Assembly: GCA_963556065.3 (NCBI GenBank)
Contig: CAUVYH020000013.1
Span: forward strand, 229,882-293,881
From: JBAXTE01 sp963556065
Lineage (GTDB): Bacteria; Bacteroidota; Bacteroidia; Bacteroidales; WCHB1-69
Direction of reading: 5' to 3'
DNA: 64,000 nt
Part shown: piece after piece, positions 1 through 10,477 of the stretch
Layout: each line of letters begins with the position of its first letter
Numbering within the stretch: the first letter of the stretch is position 1
The notes under the pieces: generated by a model
What the model was told of the DNA's origin: nothing
Seen by the model: only the letters and a program-made list of their open reading frames with translations
Database searches by the model: none
Made by a program: the position numbers and the translations under genes

Positions 1-1148
1 TCGAAGAAGTATGGGCCGCACTATCAGACACAACAAAGCACGTAGTTGTTCAAACCGCTCCTGCAGTTCGTATTGCATTGGGTGAAGATTTGGGAAATGA
101 CCCCGGTATTCGCGTTACAGGCAAAATGGTTGCCGCTCTTAAACGCCTTGGCTTTGACGCTGTATTAGACACCGATTTCACTGCCGACTTAACCATTATG
201 GAAGAAGGTTTTGAGCTACTCGGTCGTTTAAAAAAAGCGGTTAAAGAAAAAGATCATACCGTAGCATTACCTCTTACTACTTCATGTTCTCCGGGTTGGA
301 TTAAATTTGTAGAACACATGTTTCCCGATATGCTCGACAATGTATCTACTTGTAAATCTCCGCAACAAATGTTTGGAGCATTAGTTAAAACATATTATGC
401 ACAAAAGCGGGGTATCGATCCTGCAAATATTGTTTCTGTATCCATTATGCCATGTACTGCCAAAAAATTTGAAGCAGACCGTCCGGAAATGCGCAGCAGC
501 GGATACAAAGATGTCGATTATGTATTAACTACTCGCGAACTTGCGATCATGATTAAACAAGCCGGTATTGAATTTTCAACCTTACAGGAAGAAAATTACG
601 ATAGCATCATGGGATCTTCAACCGGTGCAGCAGTCATCTTCGGCGCTACCGGAGGTGTTATGGAGGCTGCCTTGCGTACAGCATGGGAAGTTGTTACCGG
701 AAAAGAAATACCTTTCGAAAACCTTAACGTAACTCCTGTTCGAGGAATGGAGGGAATTAAAGAAGCATCTGTGGTCATCACGGGAACTGTTCCCGACTGG
801 AACTTCCTAGAAGGAGTTGAATTAAAATGTGCGGTTGCTCATGGTCTGGTAAATGCAAAAGAGCTGATGCAAAATATAAAAGACGGAAAAGCAATTTATC
901 ATTTCGTCGAAATCATGGCCTGCCCGGGCGGATGTTTAGGTGGCGGTGGTCAGCCAATTCCAACCAGCCTCGAAATCCGCAACAAACGCGCGGAAGCCAT
1001 CTACTCTGAAGACACCGATATGCCTATACGAAAATCGCACGAAAATCCGGAAGTAATTGAGATTTACAAAGACTTTTTAGGCAAACCGAATGGACATAAA
1101 TCGCACGAACTTCTTCACACTCATTATAAACCGAGAGAACGCTACTAA
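1..1148 (+). CDS. hydA: [FeFe] hydrogenase catalytic subunit, 5'-partial
   Basis: Catalytic H-cluster domain of an [FeFe] hydrogenase, which reversibly reduces protons to H2 using ferredoxin and/or NADH electrons in fermentation. The frame is open to the left edge (E-E-V-W-A-A-L before V-V-V-Q-T-A-P-A-V-R), so the N-terminal Fe-S domains lie outside the window. All three H-cluster signatures are visible: TTSCSPGW near nt 280-300, MPCTAKK near 447-467 and MACPGGCLGGGG near 915-950. The C-terminal small-subunit-like domain (Fe_hyd_SSU) ends in HTHYKPRERY. The downstream neighbours are hydrogenase-linked sensory genes, as in bifurcating or sensory hydrogenase clusters of Firmicutes and Bacteroidota. 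Whether this subunit is part of a trimeric electron-bifurcating enzyme cannot be told from this fragment. Confidence 0.95.
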   Translation, partial: EEVWAALSDTTKHVVVQTAPAVRIALGEDLGNDPGIRVTGKMVAALKRLGFDAVLDTDFTADLTIMEEGFELLGRLKKAVKEKDHTVALPLTTSCSPGWIKFVEHMFPDMLDNVSTCKSPQQMFGALVKTYYAQKRGIDPANIVSVSIMPCTAKKFEADRPEMRSSGYKDVDYVLTTRELAIMIKQAGIEFSTLQEENYDSIMGSSTGAAVIFGATGGVMEAALRTAWEVVTGKEIPFENLNVTPVRGMEGIKEASVVITGTVPDWNFLEGVELKCAVAHGLVNAKELMQNIKDGKAIYHFVEIMACPGGCLGGGGQPIPTSLEIRNKRAEAIYSEDTDMPIRKSHENPEVIEIYKDFLGKPNGHKSHELLHTHYKPRERY

Positions 1149-1218
1149 GAGTAAATGTTTAAAACATATTCACGAGTTATTTTTTAAGAGATAATCTAAA
1201 AAAGTAATTACTCATTAT

Positions 1219-1257
1219 AAAAAAAAGGATAATAAATTTTGTTATCCTTTTTTTTTT
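1219..1257 (+). terminator. rho-independent terminator after hydrogenase gene
   Basis: A-rich arm with AAAAAGGATAA, a short AT loop, then TTATCC running into ten or more T. The stem is about 11 bp and is followed directly by a T tract, 70 nt after the hydrogenase stop. Confidence 0.8.
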
Positions 1258-1289
1258 GTATTAAATTTTATGGCAATAATTATAAAACT

Positions 1290-1541
1290 ATGAACGAAAA
1301 AACATCAAATTATTATCTGCTTGGGAAGTTCTTGTTTTGCTCGGGGGAACAGAGAATCTTTAAAATTTATCGAAAAAGTACATAAAAGAGCATAAGCTTT
1401 TCGGATAGAGTTGATTTTAGAGGGAAATTATGCTCGGGCAATTGTGGAAAGGGCCCTATCTTATTTATTGATAAAGAAATGCTGGAGGAAGTTAATGTAG
1501 AACAACTGCCTCATATATTAGACACTCTTTTTTTTTGAGAA
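1290..1541 (+). pseudogene. 2Fe-2S thioredoxin-like ferredoxin (NuoE-like), frameshifted
   Basis: Remnant of a small (2Fe-2S) ferredoxin-domain protein of the kind encoded beside [FeFe] hydrogenases. The start M-N-E-K-T-S-N-Y-Y at 1290 is in one frame. The first cysteine motif, ICLGSSCFARGNRESLKF, is in the next frame and runs into a stop. The second motif, CSGNCGKGPILFIDKEML, is in a third frame near 1435-1490. The cysteine pattern CxxxxC...CxxxC is that of the thioredoxin-like [2Fe-2S] fold. At least two indels are needed to restore one reading frame, so no functional product is expected if the sequence is right. The remnant ends about 10 nt before the next (also broken) gene. Confidence 0.7.
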
Positions 1542-1550
1542 TAAGCAATG

Positions 1551-3413
1551 ATGAATTTGATAAACATCAGTCAGGAAGAATGTAAGCTATGCTATTCATG
1601 CATACGAGTATGCCCATCAAAAGCAATAAAAGTGAGCGACGGTTTATGCCGAAGTTATTCATAACAGGTGTATTGGATGTGGCAGTTGTTTTTTCTGTTT
1701 GCTCGCAAAACGCAGTACATTATATTGACTCCAAAGAAGATGTTAAATTTCTACTGAAAGCTCCCGGAAAAAGTAGCCGCCATTGTAGCACCAAGTATCT
1801 CCGGTGAGTTTAGCGATATTACAGATTACCGTAGTTTCGTCAGCATGATTAAAAGCTTAGGGTTTGCATACGTCAACGAGGTGAGTTTTGGAGTGGATTT
1901 AATGGCTTTTCAATATGAAAAATTATTTTCAGACTTTAACGGAAAATACTACATTACAGCCAATTGTCCCCCCTGTTGTAAGCTATATAGAGAAGTATTA
2001 TCCCGAACTTATAGACAATCTGGCTCCCATAATTCCGCACATGATAACGACTGCAAAAGTGCTTCACGAAAAACACGGGAACGATTTAAAGATTGTATAT
2101 ATCAGCCCTTGTATTGCTGCGAAAAATGAAATAAAAAAAATTCACAGATCCCGATACAAGAATCGACGCTGTACTTACTTATATAGAACTCCGAGAGCTG
2201 TTTAAAGAATTTGGAATTACGGAAACATCCGTCTCTTTTTCGGATTTCGACACCCCTCTCGGACACAAAGGCTCCCTTTTTCCTATTAGCCGGGGGATGC
2301 TCCAAGCAGTAGATATCAACGAAGATTTACTTACGGGAAGAATTATTTGTACCGAAGGTAGGGAAAATTTTCTTCAGGTGATTAAGGAATTCAAGCAAAA
2401 ACATACAAATCAAACAGCATATCGACTTATTTTATTGTGACGGCTGTATTATGGGTCCCGGAACTTCCAAAAAAGGAGATAAATTTCTCCGCAGGACATT
2501 GGTTATAGATTATGTTGACAAGCGCTTAGAATCTTTTAACAGTCCCGAATGGGAAGCTGACATCAACCGGTATAGTACATTGAATTTTAAGCGCAGCTAT
2601 AATCGCGATGATGACCAACGTTTACCCAACCCTTCAAAAGAAGAATACAGAGAGATCTTAAATGAGTTGGGACGCGACAAGCCCCATGAAATACTAAGTT
2701 GTGGCGCTTGCGGTCACGACAACTGCTCTAAATTTGCGATCGCTATCTGCAAAGGACTCGCCTCTCTCGAAATGTGCCCTACATACTCTTATAAAAAGAT
2801 GAACGACTACATTGATGAGATGGCCAACATTAATAAAAAGCTTTCCGAAACAAAAGAGGCCCTCACAAAATCGGAACAAAAAGCCAGAGAAGAAGAAAGT
2901 TTAGCTAAAGAGTTATCTCAAACGGTAACCTCTATGCTTCAAAAAATTCCACTTGCGATTGTAATTGTCAATCAGGATTTGAAAGTGATGCAATCCAACG
3001 AGTTTTTTGTCCGGTTGATGGGAAAAAGAAGTTCAAGATATCAATAAAGTAGTTCCCGGCCTTATCAACGCAGACCTGCGCACGTTAGTTCCATTTCATA
3101 AGTTATTCGCATCATTGATATTCACTGGGGAAGACAGTTTGAACCGCGATGAAGAGTATAAGAACAAAGTTTACAACATCTCTGTTTTTACTATCAAAAA
3201 GCACGAAGTGGTAGGTGGAATCATCCGAGATATGGAAAATCCGGAAGTCAGAAAAGATGAAGTTGTAGAAAGAGCTCGTGAGGTAATTCGCGAAAATCTT
3301 GAAGCCGTTCAACAAATTGCATATTTTACTTGGAGAAAAACTCTTCAAAAACGGAAAAAATCCTCCATTCAATTATTCAGTCCTACAATTCCGACGATAA
3401 CTCCAGCAGATGA
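1551..3413 (+). pseudogene. HsfB-type sensory hydrogenase-like/PAS protein, multiply frameshifted
   Basis: Fragments in several frames read in order as one HsfB-like protein. They are two 4Fe-4S motifs (CKLCYSCIRVCP near 1580; CIGCGSCF near 1675), an iron-hydrogenase large-subunit-like domain (VVSYIEKYYPELIDNLAP near 1980-2030; YISPCIAAKNE near 2098), the FCDGCIMGPGTS-like motif near 2440, a further Fe4S domain with CGACGHDNCSKF near 2700, and a PAS domain (KIPLAIVIVNQDLKVMQSN). HsfB proteins are thought to sense redox or H2 state rather than catalyse, and pass a signal to the neighbouring SpoIIE phosphatase. I see at least six frame changes, several at A or T runs. The ancestral stop (TGA 3411-3413) overlaps the start of the SpoIIE gene (ATGA), so the two were translationally coupled. 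Confidence 0.75.
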
Positions 3414-4602
3414 TAGACGATAAATTTTATATTGAGGTTGATCTTGAGCAATACAACTGCAATGGAGAAATGATTTGCGGAGATGTTTTTTCTCTCCGAA
3501 CGAATAAAAAAAGAGCGACGAATTATTGCCGTGTTAAGCGATGGTATGGGAAGTGGAGTTAAAGCAAACGTATTAGCAACCTTAACCGCTTCCATGGCAT
3601 TAAACTTTACTAAAGGACATCGCAGCATACAACAGACGGCAGCTGTGATTATGGATACGCTACCTGTGTGTTCAATACGCAAAGTCAGCTACTCTACATT
3701 TACCATCATCGACATTGAATTTGACGGAACTACTCAAATTGTTGAGTACGACAATCCTAATTGCATCGTTATGCGCGGAAAAAAAACCTTTTGATCCGGT
3801 TTTGGAGAGAAATTGAACTTGAAAGCCAGACGCATAAAGGAAAGACTTTACGAGCATGTACTTTTCAAGCACAAAAAGAAGATCGTATTTTCATCTGGTC
3901 CGACGGAATCACTCAATCGGGCATGGGAACAAAACAATATCCGTTTGGCTGGGGGCAGGAAAATGTAGAGCATTTTGTGCATAGTTCCATAGAACGGGAT
4001 CCGTATATTTCGGCGCGGGAAATGGCAAAAAAAATCGTTTCTCTATCTTTAAGAAATGATAACGGGAAACCGCAGGATGACACCTCTTGCGCTGTGATTT
4101 ATTATCGTCAACCCCGAAAGTTATTAGTCGTAACCGGGCCTCCTTATAACAAAGAAAACGATGCAAAACTCGCCATAAAGGTTCAAAATTTTGAAGGGAA
4201 AAAGGCGATTTGTGGTGGAACTACCGCCGGAATTATCGCAGAGAACCTAGGTTTTTTTATACCGTTCGGGTATGGAAATCACCGATTACGATTTACCGCC
4301 AATCTCATATATGGAAGGAATAAATTTAGTAACTGAAGGTATTTTAACACTCGGAAAAGTGTATCAAATTCTTGAAAATTACAAAAGTGATACTGTACTT
4401 TCCAACGGTCCGGCAGATGAAACTGGTTAAACTCATTCTGAAAAGCGATAAAATCCACTTTATTACGGGTACCAGTATCAACACAGCACATCAGGATCCG
4501 ACTCTGCCTCAGGAACTCGAAATTCGCCGTAATGTAGTAAAACGTATTGTTAGTATTCTCGAAACCAAATTTATGAAGGATGTCTCCATTGAATTTATTT
4601 AA
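3410..4602 (+). pseudogene. SpoIIE-family PP2C phosphatase, frameshifted
   Basis: Ancestral gene starts at the ATG overlapping the previous stop (M-I-D-D-K-F-Y-I-E-V-D-L). The frame then shifts near 3500 (run of A), near 3790 (run of A), near 4255 (run of T) and near 4430. Conserved PP2C/SpoIIE features are readable across the pieces: CGDVFS, AVLSDGMGSGVKAN (metal-binding D-G-M-G), IFIWSDGITQSGMG and PQDDTSCAVI. After the phosphatase domain a second domain (VTGPPYNKENDAKLAIKV...CGGTTAGIIAENLG...DPTLPQELEIRRNVVKRIV) matches the C-terminal part typical of these hydrogenase-linked SpoIIE proteins. The likely role was dephosphorylating an anti-sigma-antagonist-like partner downstream of HsfB. Non-functional as sequenced. 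Confidence 0.75.
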
Positions 4603-4629
4603 CCCATCCTTTTTATCGGTTTTTCACAT

Positions 4630-4832
4630 ACGATTTAATTAAAAAGCACTGCGATATAGAATTTCAACAGGAAGTTGGATTCAATATAGCAACTTATTAC
4701 TACTATAATGGCATTAAAGGTGAATTTAAGCATTGGGCTAAAAAAGTTAAAAAGCATTTAAAAAAAGACTCCCCATTCTATAAAGCTTTAATTGATATGC
4801 AAACTAGATTTGGACAAAAAGAAGTAGTTTAA
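4630..4832 (+). pseudogene. C-terminal remnant of an unrecognised protein
   Basis: An open frame without a start codon reads Y-D-L-I-K-K-H-C-D then FQQEVGFNIATYYYYNGIKG and ends K-E-V-V at TAA 4830-4832. It is lysine-rich and AT-rich and looks like the tail of a truncated gene. I do not recognise the family. Confidence 0.3.
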
Positions 4833-4863
4833 ACTGCAACTAACATTTCATATTTGCCATAAT

Positions 4864-5093
4864 TTTAGACCATCTTTTGCCAATTCAACTTCATTATAGA
4901 CAAAATTCTTCAATATCTTAATTACAACAAAAAAGAGAGTGATATAATAAAAATTTGCTTTACCTCAAATTCTAAAGGAAAGCAAATTTTCACAAATACA
5001 TTTATTCAGTTTAACCAATTGATTTTCAGCACACAAAAACTCATCACCGAAATAAAAAGCATTGAAAATCATTTTTATTTGACATTATTTTAA
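4864..5093 (+). other. AT-rich open stretch, possible gene tail
   Basis: A frame without ATG reads F-I-I-D-K-I-L-Q-Y-L-N-Y-N-K-K-E and later ICFTSNSKGKQIFTNTFIQ, ending at TAA 5091-5093, 30 nt from the end of the convergent fabI. Composition is AT-rich. It could be a second gene remnant or chance. No other signal is seen between 4833 and 5122. Confidence 0.2.
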
Positions 5094-5122
5094 AAATCAG
5101 AATACCAAACATTTATTTTTCA

Positions 5123-5953
5123 TTATCCGAGGCAGGCCCTGCAATTAATAAACTGATCAATCAATTTATTACTGATTCCCATGGAAACGTAACCACCATC
5201 GTGATAAAGATTCTGCATGGTGACCATTCGGGTGTAATCGGAGAAAAGAGTGATGCAGTAATCTGCACAGGATTCCGAATCTGCATTTCCAAGTGGCGAC
5301 ATATCATCGGCATAATTGTAAAACGCATCAAATCCGGAAACACCGGTTCCTGCAGTAGTTCTAGTAGGTGACTGGGATACCGAATTGATTCTTACTTTTT
5401 TAACTCTGCCATAATGGTAACCGAACTGACGCACGATGGACTCCAACATGGCTTTGGCCTGAGACATGTCGCTGTAGCTAGAATAGGCCCGTTGGGCGGC
5501 GATATACGAAAGGGCGACTACCGAACCATAATCGTTGATGGCATCCAAGCGCCAAGCAACCGAAAGCACCTTATGAAGAGAAACCGCTGATACATCCAAC
5601 GTTTTCATCAGATAATCATAATTTAATTCGGGGTAAGGGATTCCTTTGCGGACGTTTGGGGACATGCCGACCGAATGAAGTACAAAGTCGATTTTCCCAT
5701 CCAAAACCCGCATGGATTCCGTAAACAAATCTTCCAGTTCGGAAACGACCGTGATATCTGCACCGATCACCTGTGAATTGGTGGCTTCTGCCAAGCGGTA
5801 AATATCTTTTTTTCGTAGAGCGATTGGGGCATTCGACAATACAAATTGGGCTCCCTCTGCATGTGCTTTGAGTGCCACTTGCCAAGCTATTGAATTCTCA
5901 TCCAACGCCCCAAATATAATTCCTTTTTTCCCTTTTAATAGCTGATTCGACAT
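5123..5953 (-). CDS. fabI: Enoyl-[acyl-carrier-protein] reductase (NADH)
   Basis: Catalyses the last, NADH-dependent reduction of trans-2-enoyl-ACP in each round of type II fatty-acid elongation (cytoplasmic). At 276 aa it is close to the normal FabI length. It starts MSNQLLKGKKGIIFGALDE with the FabI-type nucleotide-binding loop, then FVLHSVGMSPNVRKG. The FabI active-site pattern is intact: LSYIAAQRAYSSYSDMSQAK supplies the two tyrosines and the lysine seven residues after the second tyrosine. SQSPTRTTAGTGVSGF matches the substrate-loop region of Bacteroidota FabI. The gene is monocistronic, with a Bacteroidota-type promoter box about 100 nt upstream. It is intact although flanked on both sides by broken genes. 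Confidence 0.95.
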   Translation of the reverse strand: MSNQLLKGKKGIIFGALDENSIAWQVALKAHAEGAQFVLSNAPIALRKKDIYRLAEATNSQVIGADITVVSELEDLFTESMRVLDGKIDFVLHSVGMSPNVRKGIPYPELNYDYLMKTLDVSAVSLHKVLSVAWRLDAINDYGSVVALSYIAAQRAYSSYSDMSQAKAMLESIVRQFGYHYGRVKKVRINSVSQSPTRTTAGTGVSGFDAFYNYADDMSPLGNADSESCADYCITLFSDYTRMVTMQNLYHDGGYVSMGISNKLIDQFINCRACLG

Positions 5954-6049
5954 AATGTAATTTGTTTATTATACTTTTTTAAACTAATATTGTATTAAAA
6001 TGTTCATAGATAATGTAACGCAATCCAATGTTCTATTCGGTTTAGGGTG

Positions 6050-6057
6050 CAAAAGTA
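6050..6057 (-). promoter_or_regulatory. -7 box of the fabI promoter
   Basis: Minus-strand TACTTTTG matches the Bacteroidota sigma-70 -7 consensus TAnnTTTG, 97 nt upstream of the fabI start. Confidence 0.5.
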
Positions 6058-6125
6058 CGCAATCGTTTGATCAAGGAGGAGTTTGAACACAAAATGAATG
6101 ATTATTTTTTGATTAATTAACAGAG

Positions 6126-8011
6126 ATGACAATGAAAAAAATCATAATTTTATTTTTTATCACATTGATTTTCATAAATTTATGTAAATCACAAACTTTT
6201 ATACAAACAACCGATTCCATTCCGATGCGCGATGGTAAAAAACTGGCTGCGGATATTTATCTCCCTTCCACCCCGGGAACCTATCCTGTGATTTTGGTTC
6301 AAACCCCATATAACCGCCTTTACTACAGAATTAACCAACCGCTTGGACTCGGTTCGTTGACCGGATTACCTTATGCTTTGGTAGTGGTTGACTGGCGCGG
6401 ATTTTACGGTTCTGCTTCCGCCATGGTAGCCAATCCTGATCGGGGGAAAGATGGCTACGACATCGTGGAATGGATTGCCACTCAAACTTGGTCGAATGGG
6501 AAAGTCGGTACATGGGGACCCTTCTGCGCTTGGAAAAAATCCAATTTCAAACCGCTAAAGAAAATCCGCCTCATCTCACCTGCTGCGTTCCACTTGTATC
6601 TGGTTGTCAGTTCAGCTACTCCGACTACTTTCCCGGTGGAGTCTATCGCAAAGAATACGTGGACCAGCTCGACAACCTCGGATTCGGACTATCCACTTTT
6701 TTGCTGAACAACCCCGTTTTACAGCACCACTTGGCAATATGTGGAAAACGCCAACTATTACCCACAATCCATACAGGCTCCAACATTTATGATTGGTGGC
6801 TGGTACGATCACAATGTAGAACTGATGATGCAACTTTTCGGTGGAATTCAGACACTGTCGCCGACCACGGTTCGCAATCAGCACAAGCTAATGATGGGGC
6901 CATGGGCACACGGCGGATTTGGCACTGCCCATGTAGGCACCTGCACACAGGGACAACTTACCTATAACGAAGCCTGTGGCTGGAGCGACTCTCTGGCATT
7001 ACGTTTCTTCGATTACTACCTACGAGATTCTGCCAATGGCTGGAATTCTGAACCCGTTATCCGCTATTTTCAGATGGGCGAAAACACATGGCAAGAAACT
7101 CCAACATGGCCTCCAACGGGAACCACGCCCATAAAACTGTTTTTCAACGAAAGTAACAGTCTCACTCCCTTCCCTACCCGCTTCGGCAAACGCATCGGCA
7201 AACATCATCTACGACCCGCACAATCCGTCCCCGACCATTGGAGGCTCCACGTTACGGAACGATTTACTACAAGGCCCCTACGATCAGGCCCCTATAGTGG
7301 AATCAAGGAATGACATCCTGATTTTTCACCACACCAGCCCTTTCAGAGAATGTAGTAATGAAGGGAACCGGCCGGGTTCATCTGTTTGTCAGCTCCAACC
7401 GCCTCGATACCGATTTCGGATACCGCCTCACCGACGTTTACCCCGACGGTCGTTCGATGTTGCTGGTGGACAATATCCAGCGGATGCGCTTCCGCAATGG
7501 CTTCCTTACTTCCGATACCGCCTCCATGCAATCGGGCACCGTTTACGAAATCGATATCGATATCCACGACTTGGCAAATACTTTTTTGGCCGGACATAAA
7601 ATTCGTATCGACATTACCTCTTCCAATTATCCCCGTTTCGATAATAACCTGAATAACGGCAGAGCCATGTACACTTCCGGGCGATACGCTAACGGCAACC
7701 AACACCGTCTATTTTTCAAATAACAAGGCCTCTTTCGTGGAACTGCCGCTGATCAGTTACCCGTTGGCCATCGCTGACCTTTTTGCCACCAACGGCGACT
7801 TCACCCTATTCCCGAATCCTGTAACCGAATCCTTTTCCGTTGCCGGCGGGGATTACACCAAAATCAACGTGTATAACCTCAACGGAGTAAAACTCTTCAG
7901 CAAAAAGAGGTCGGAAAGCTACGACCTCCGCCCGTTGCCCGCCGGAGGTCTATTTTGTGGAAAACTATTGGAAATGGTGGGGTTTGTAGGAGGAAGTTGG
8001 TGAAGGGGTGA
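6126..8011 (+). pseudogene. Secreted CocE/X-Pro dipeptidyl-peptidase-like (S15) hydrolase with T9SS tail, frameshifted
   Basis: N-terminal signal peptide (MKKIIILFFITLIFINL..S-Q) is followed by the S15/CocE alpha/beta-hydrolase start (DSIPMRDGKKLAADIYLP; VVVDWRGFYGS; DIVEWIATQTWSNGKVGTWG). After G-T-W-G the nucleophile elbow G-P-S-A-L-G is only readable after a one-base shift near 6520. Further shifts occur near 6725, 7190, 7335, 7720 and 7940. The later pieces read GGWYDHNVELMMQLFGG, LMMGPWAHGGFG and a jelly-roll C-domain (LADTFLAG-like; IRIDITSSNYPRFDNN). A T9SS type A sorting domain (FTLFPNPVTESFSVAGGDY) ends the protein. The ancestral product was a cell-surface or secreted peptidase or esterase exported by the type IX system. 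At least five frameshifts make it non-functional as read. Confidence 0.8.
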
Positions 8012-8124
8012 TTATCTGATAGCAATAAATAAAAAGCCTAATGAATATACCTAAATATCAATAATTAATACACAATTCATTATTAATCGACACATTAATT
8101 TCATGTTTATTTTTTATAATAATA

Positions 8125-8912
8125 TCACCATTTAATTATTTTATTATCAGAATCAATAACACCTTCTATCCTATTAATCTGTTTATGGTCTGCTTTATCA
8201 TCATATTTATTAGTAGTTTTGAATGTGTCTTTAAACACTTTCTCCAACTTTAATACTCCATTATAATATAATTCAGGGATCAATGCGAAATTTAAACCTT
8301 TTCCTATTATTGGAATACTTGGATACATAACTCCACTACATCTACTCCTTAATAATAAAGTATTTGATATTGCACTTGTTAACACGTATATAGACTTATT
8401 ATTATATGATGAAGTAGTAAATTTGTCAAATAAAAATTCTCAATAATAGCCAATTCTTGATCACAATAATCCTCCTTGATTTTATTCAAATCGCTAAATT
8501 TGTTATTATTAAAAATAAGATCAACTTTAACATTTTCCAATAATCTCCAAAAACCGATTGTCACATCAAACGTTGTCCCTAAAGGGTTTTCTTTCCATTC
8601 TTCCATAAATTCAGAATAACTCGTTTCAATTTTATCCGAACAATAAAACATCGACTGAAATGGTCTATTAATTCTATTAAATTGAGATACTATTTTTGGG
8701 AGAGGACAGGCAATATCATCGAAACGATAGAAAAATTTAACATCCTTATTTTCACGCGATCTATAAATTATTTGACCCTTAGGAATAGTATATTCAAAAA
8801 CAGGTAATGCTATTTCAGCAGAATGAAAAAACAATAAAATTTTCTCATATGCAAATTTTTCGTTTAAATCAAAGTTATCAAGAACCTTTATTTTTTTTTC
8901 AATTTCAGCCAT
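8125..8912 (-). pseudogene. RES-domain protein, single frameshift
   Basis: Two overlapping frames make one RES-domain protein of about 260 aa. The N-part has IIYRSRENKDVKFFYR, FNRINRPFQSMFYCSD and ETSYSEFMEEW, that is R...R...Y-C-S...E-S/Y-E as in RES NAD+-degrading toxins. The C-part has VLTSAISNTLLLRSRCSG and YPSIPIIGKGLNFALIPE. The break is at a short T run near 8420-8440: restoring one base joins IENFLFDKFTTSSY to the C-part. No Xre/MbcA-type antitoxin is visible beside it, so this is a solitary RES protein rather than a RES-Xre toxin-antitoxin pair. A sequencing error at the T run would restore it. Confidence 0.65.
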
Positions 8913-9215
8913 TTTGTTGTTCTATTTTAAATTAGCTACAAACACATTTTTTTTGCCAGGGAATTTATTCGTGATCCGATCATGTCACAATACAGGTTTT
9001 TTCGGTGATTAGTGCTAATGTTTATTATCTCGTGCTTTATTTATAATAAATCCCTTCACAACAAACCACAAAATCAATCACATAAACACACCCCACCTCA
9101 AAAAAGTCAAAAATAATAGCAATTTAAAGTTTCATCTGTTGAGCCCATTTGCGATTATCTCCAACAAAGTTAGGAAATTATCACTGCATTTATTTAATTT
9201 CGTTGCATATTTGCA
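8913..9215. other. Intergenic, with duplicated promoter-like repeat
   Basis: No gene seen. It carries at 9162-9182 a 21-nt copy (one mismatch) of the promoter segment found upstream of the M43 protease pseudogene at 10457-10477. Confidence 0.5.
9162..9182 (-). repeat. Direct repeat copy 1, contains a -7 box
   Basis: Begins CAACAAAGTTAGG on the plus strand. The minus strand holds TAACTTTG (9165-9172), a Bacteroidota -7 box. It matches 10457-10477 with a single mismatch, and the two copies bracket the M43 protease pseudogene. Confidence 0.6.
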
Positions 9216-10436
9216 TCAATAAATCACAATACGCCCACTTTGATTTGAAAACTTATAAAAATACATTCCCGCGTTTAAGCGGCTTTTTCTAATTTCTGTG
9301 GATTCGTTAGTGACATCAATAACATCAACCAATCGGCCAAAAATATCATAAAGATAAAAAGAGCCTCGAACGTTTGTTGTAATAATCGCTTCCAACATAA
9401 ACGGATTGGGGAAAATTGTAATTTTCTCTTTTTCTTTATTCAACTCTATAAGGGATGTATTTGGACAATTGGAATTGGAAGAAGTGAGCAAACTGACTCT
9501 TGGATAAATTTCAGCAGCGCTTCTCACTCTGTTTTTTTGCCCCTCGGTAAACGATTTCTGGTTGCACAACCACTCATATAGTTGAATCTGGAATTATCCC
9601 AAACGCACTTCATTGGCGCAGGGGTTAACCTCTCCACAATCGCTGTTTTTATGTGGCGGGGTGTCACAAACCATGTCTCCATCGGTGGTGCAAGCAGTAT
9701 CTACGGGACAGTCAACATTGCCACCATCGCCCCTAAACGTATGTTGAAGATTAAATCCATGTCCCAGTTCATGAGACAATGTGTTTAGGGAGCCATTCAT
9801 ATACGAGTACATCATCAATGTACCATCGAATTTGCCACCCCACGGGAAATAGGCATATCCTGCAACATTTCCACAGATGTCGTTGACCACCCAAATATTA
9901 TAGTAATCCGAAACCGGCCATGTGCTTAATTTTTTAATAATGGTGTCGTCAACAGCGACTCCATCACAAGCCGTATCATTTAACATTTTAGTTCCTCCCG
10001 AAGAGTACAACGGAATATTTGAAGCGTCGATGCGTACAATCCCTGTGGTGGAATTACCATTGGGATCGACAGAGGCCAGACAGAAATCAATACCAAGATC
10101 AACGCCCAATCCATTAAAATTTCGCCACCTTTTATTTACTCCATTAATTGCATCCGCGATTACCGAGTCTGAAACATTGCTACCCTCACCAATCGCCTCA
10201 CCTGAATGAAAAACATGAACCACGACAGGAATATGATAAACCGTATTGTCTAATTTTGCATGGTTTACATTTATCAAGTCACTGTTGTTTTGACAACTCT
10301 GGTAATGGTTGGAATATGAAGTATCGTGCCTCATCATCAGTTGATGGTTGATATCTGTTCCACATTCTCGTTGTGCATTGACAAAAAACAAGTCGAAGCA
10401 GCATAAAATGGCCAATAGTCTTTTTTTGTTCATCAT
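9216..10436 (-). pseudogene. Secreted M43 (pappalysin/cytophagalysin-like) zinc metalloprotease with T9SS tail, frameshifted
   Basis: Starts most likely at the ATG pair 10436/10433 (M-M-N-K-K-R) just below a -7 box, with a signal peptide ending V-N-A-Q. The pro/catalytic part has YHIPVVVHVFH and the zinc site LSHELGHGFNLQHTF (HExxHxxxxxH of the M43 family), then a cysteine-rich segment (CTTDGDMVCDTPP). The frame ends at NEVRLG-stop (9594). The continuing sequence W-D-N-S-R-F-N-Y-M-S (Met-turn region) is in a second frame and CNQKSFTEGQKNRVR in a third. A T9SS type A domain (ITIFPNPFMLEAI...LNAGMYFYKF) ends at 9216. Two indels within about 40 nt therefore separate catalytic domain and sorting tail. 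Without them this would be a secreted gelatinase-like protease of about 400 aa. Confidence 0.8.
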
Positions 10437-10456
10437 TATATATCCCACTGGGTACC

Positions 10457-10477
10457 CAACAAAGTTAGGATATTATC
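10457..10477 (-). promoter_or_regulatory. Promoter of M43 protease gene; direct repeat copy 2
   Basis: Minus-strand TAACTTTG at 10460-10467 fits the -7 box TAnnTTTG, 24 nt upstream of the ATG at 10436. The 21-nt segment recurs at 9162-9182. Confidence 0.55.
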
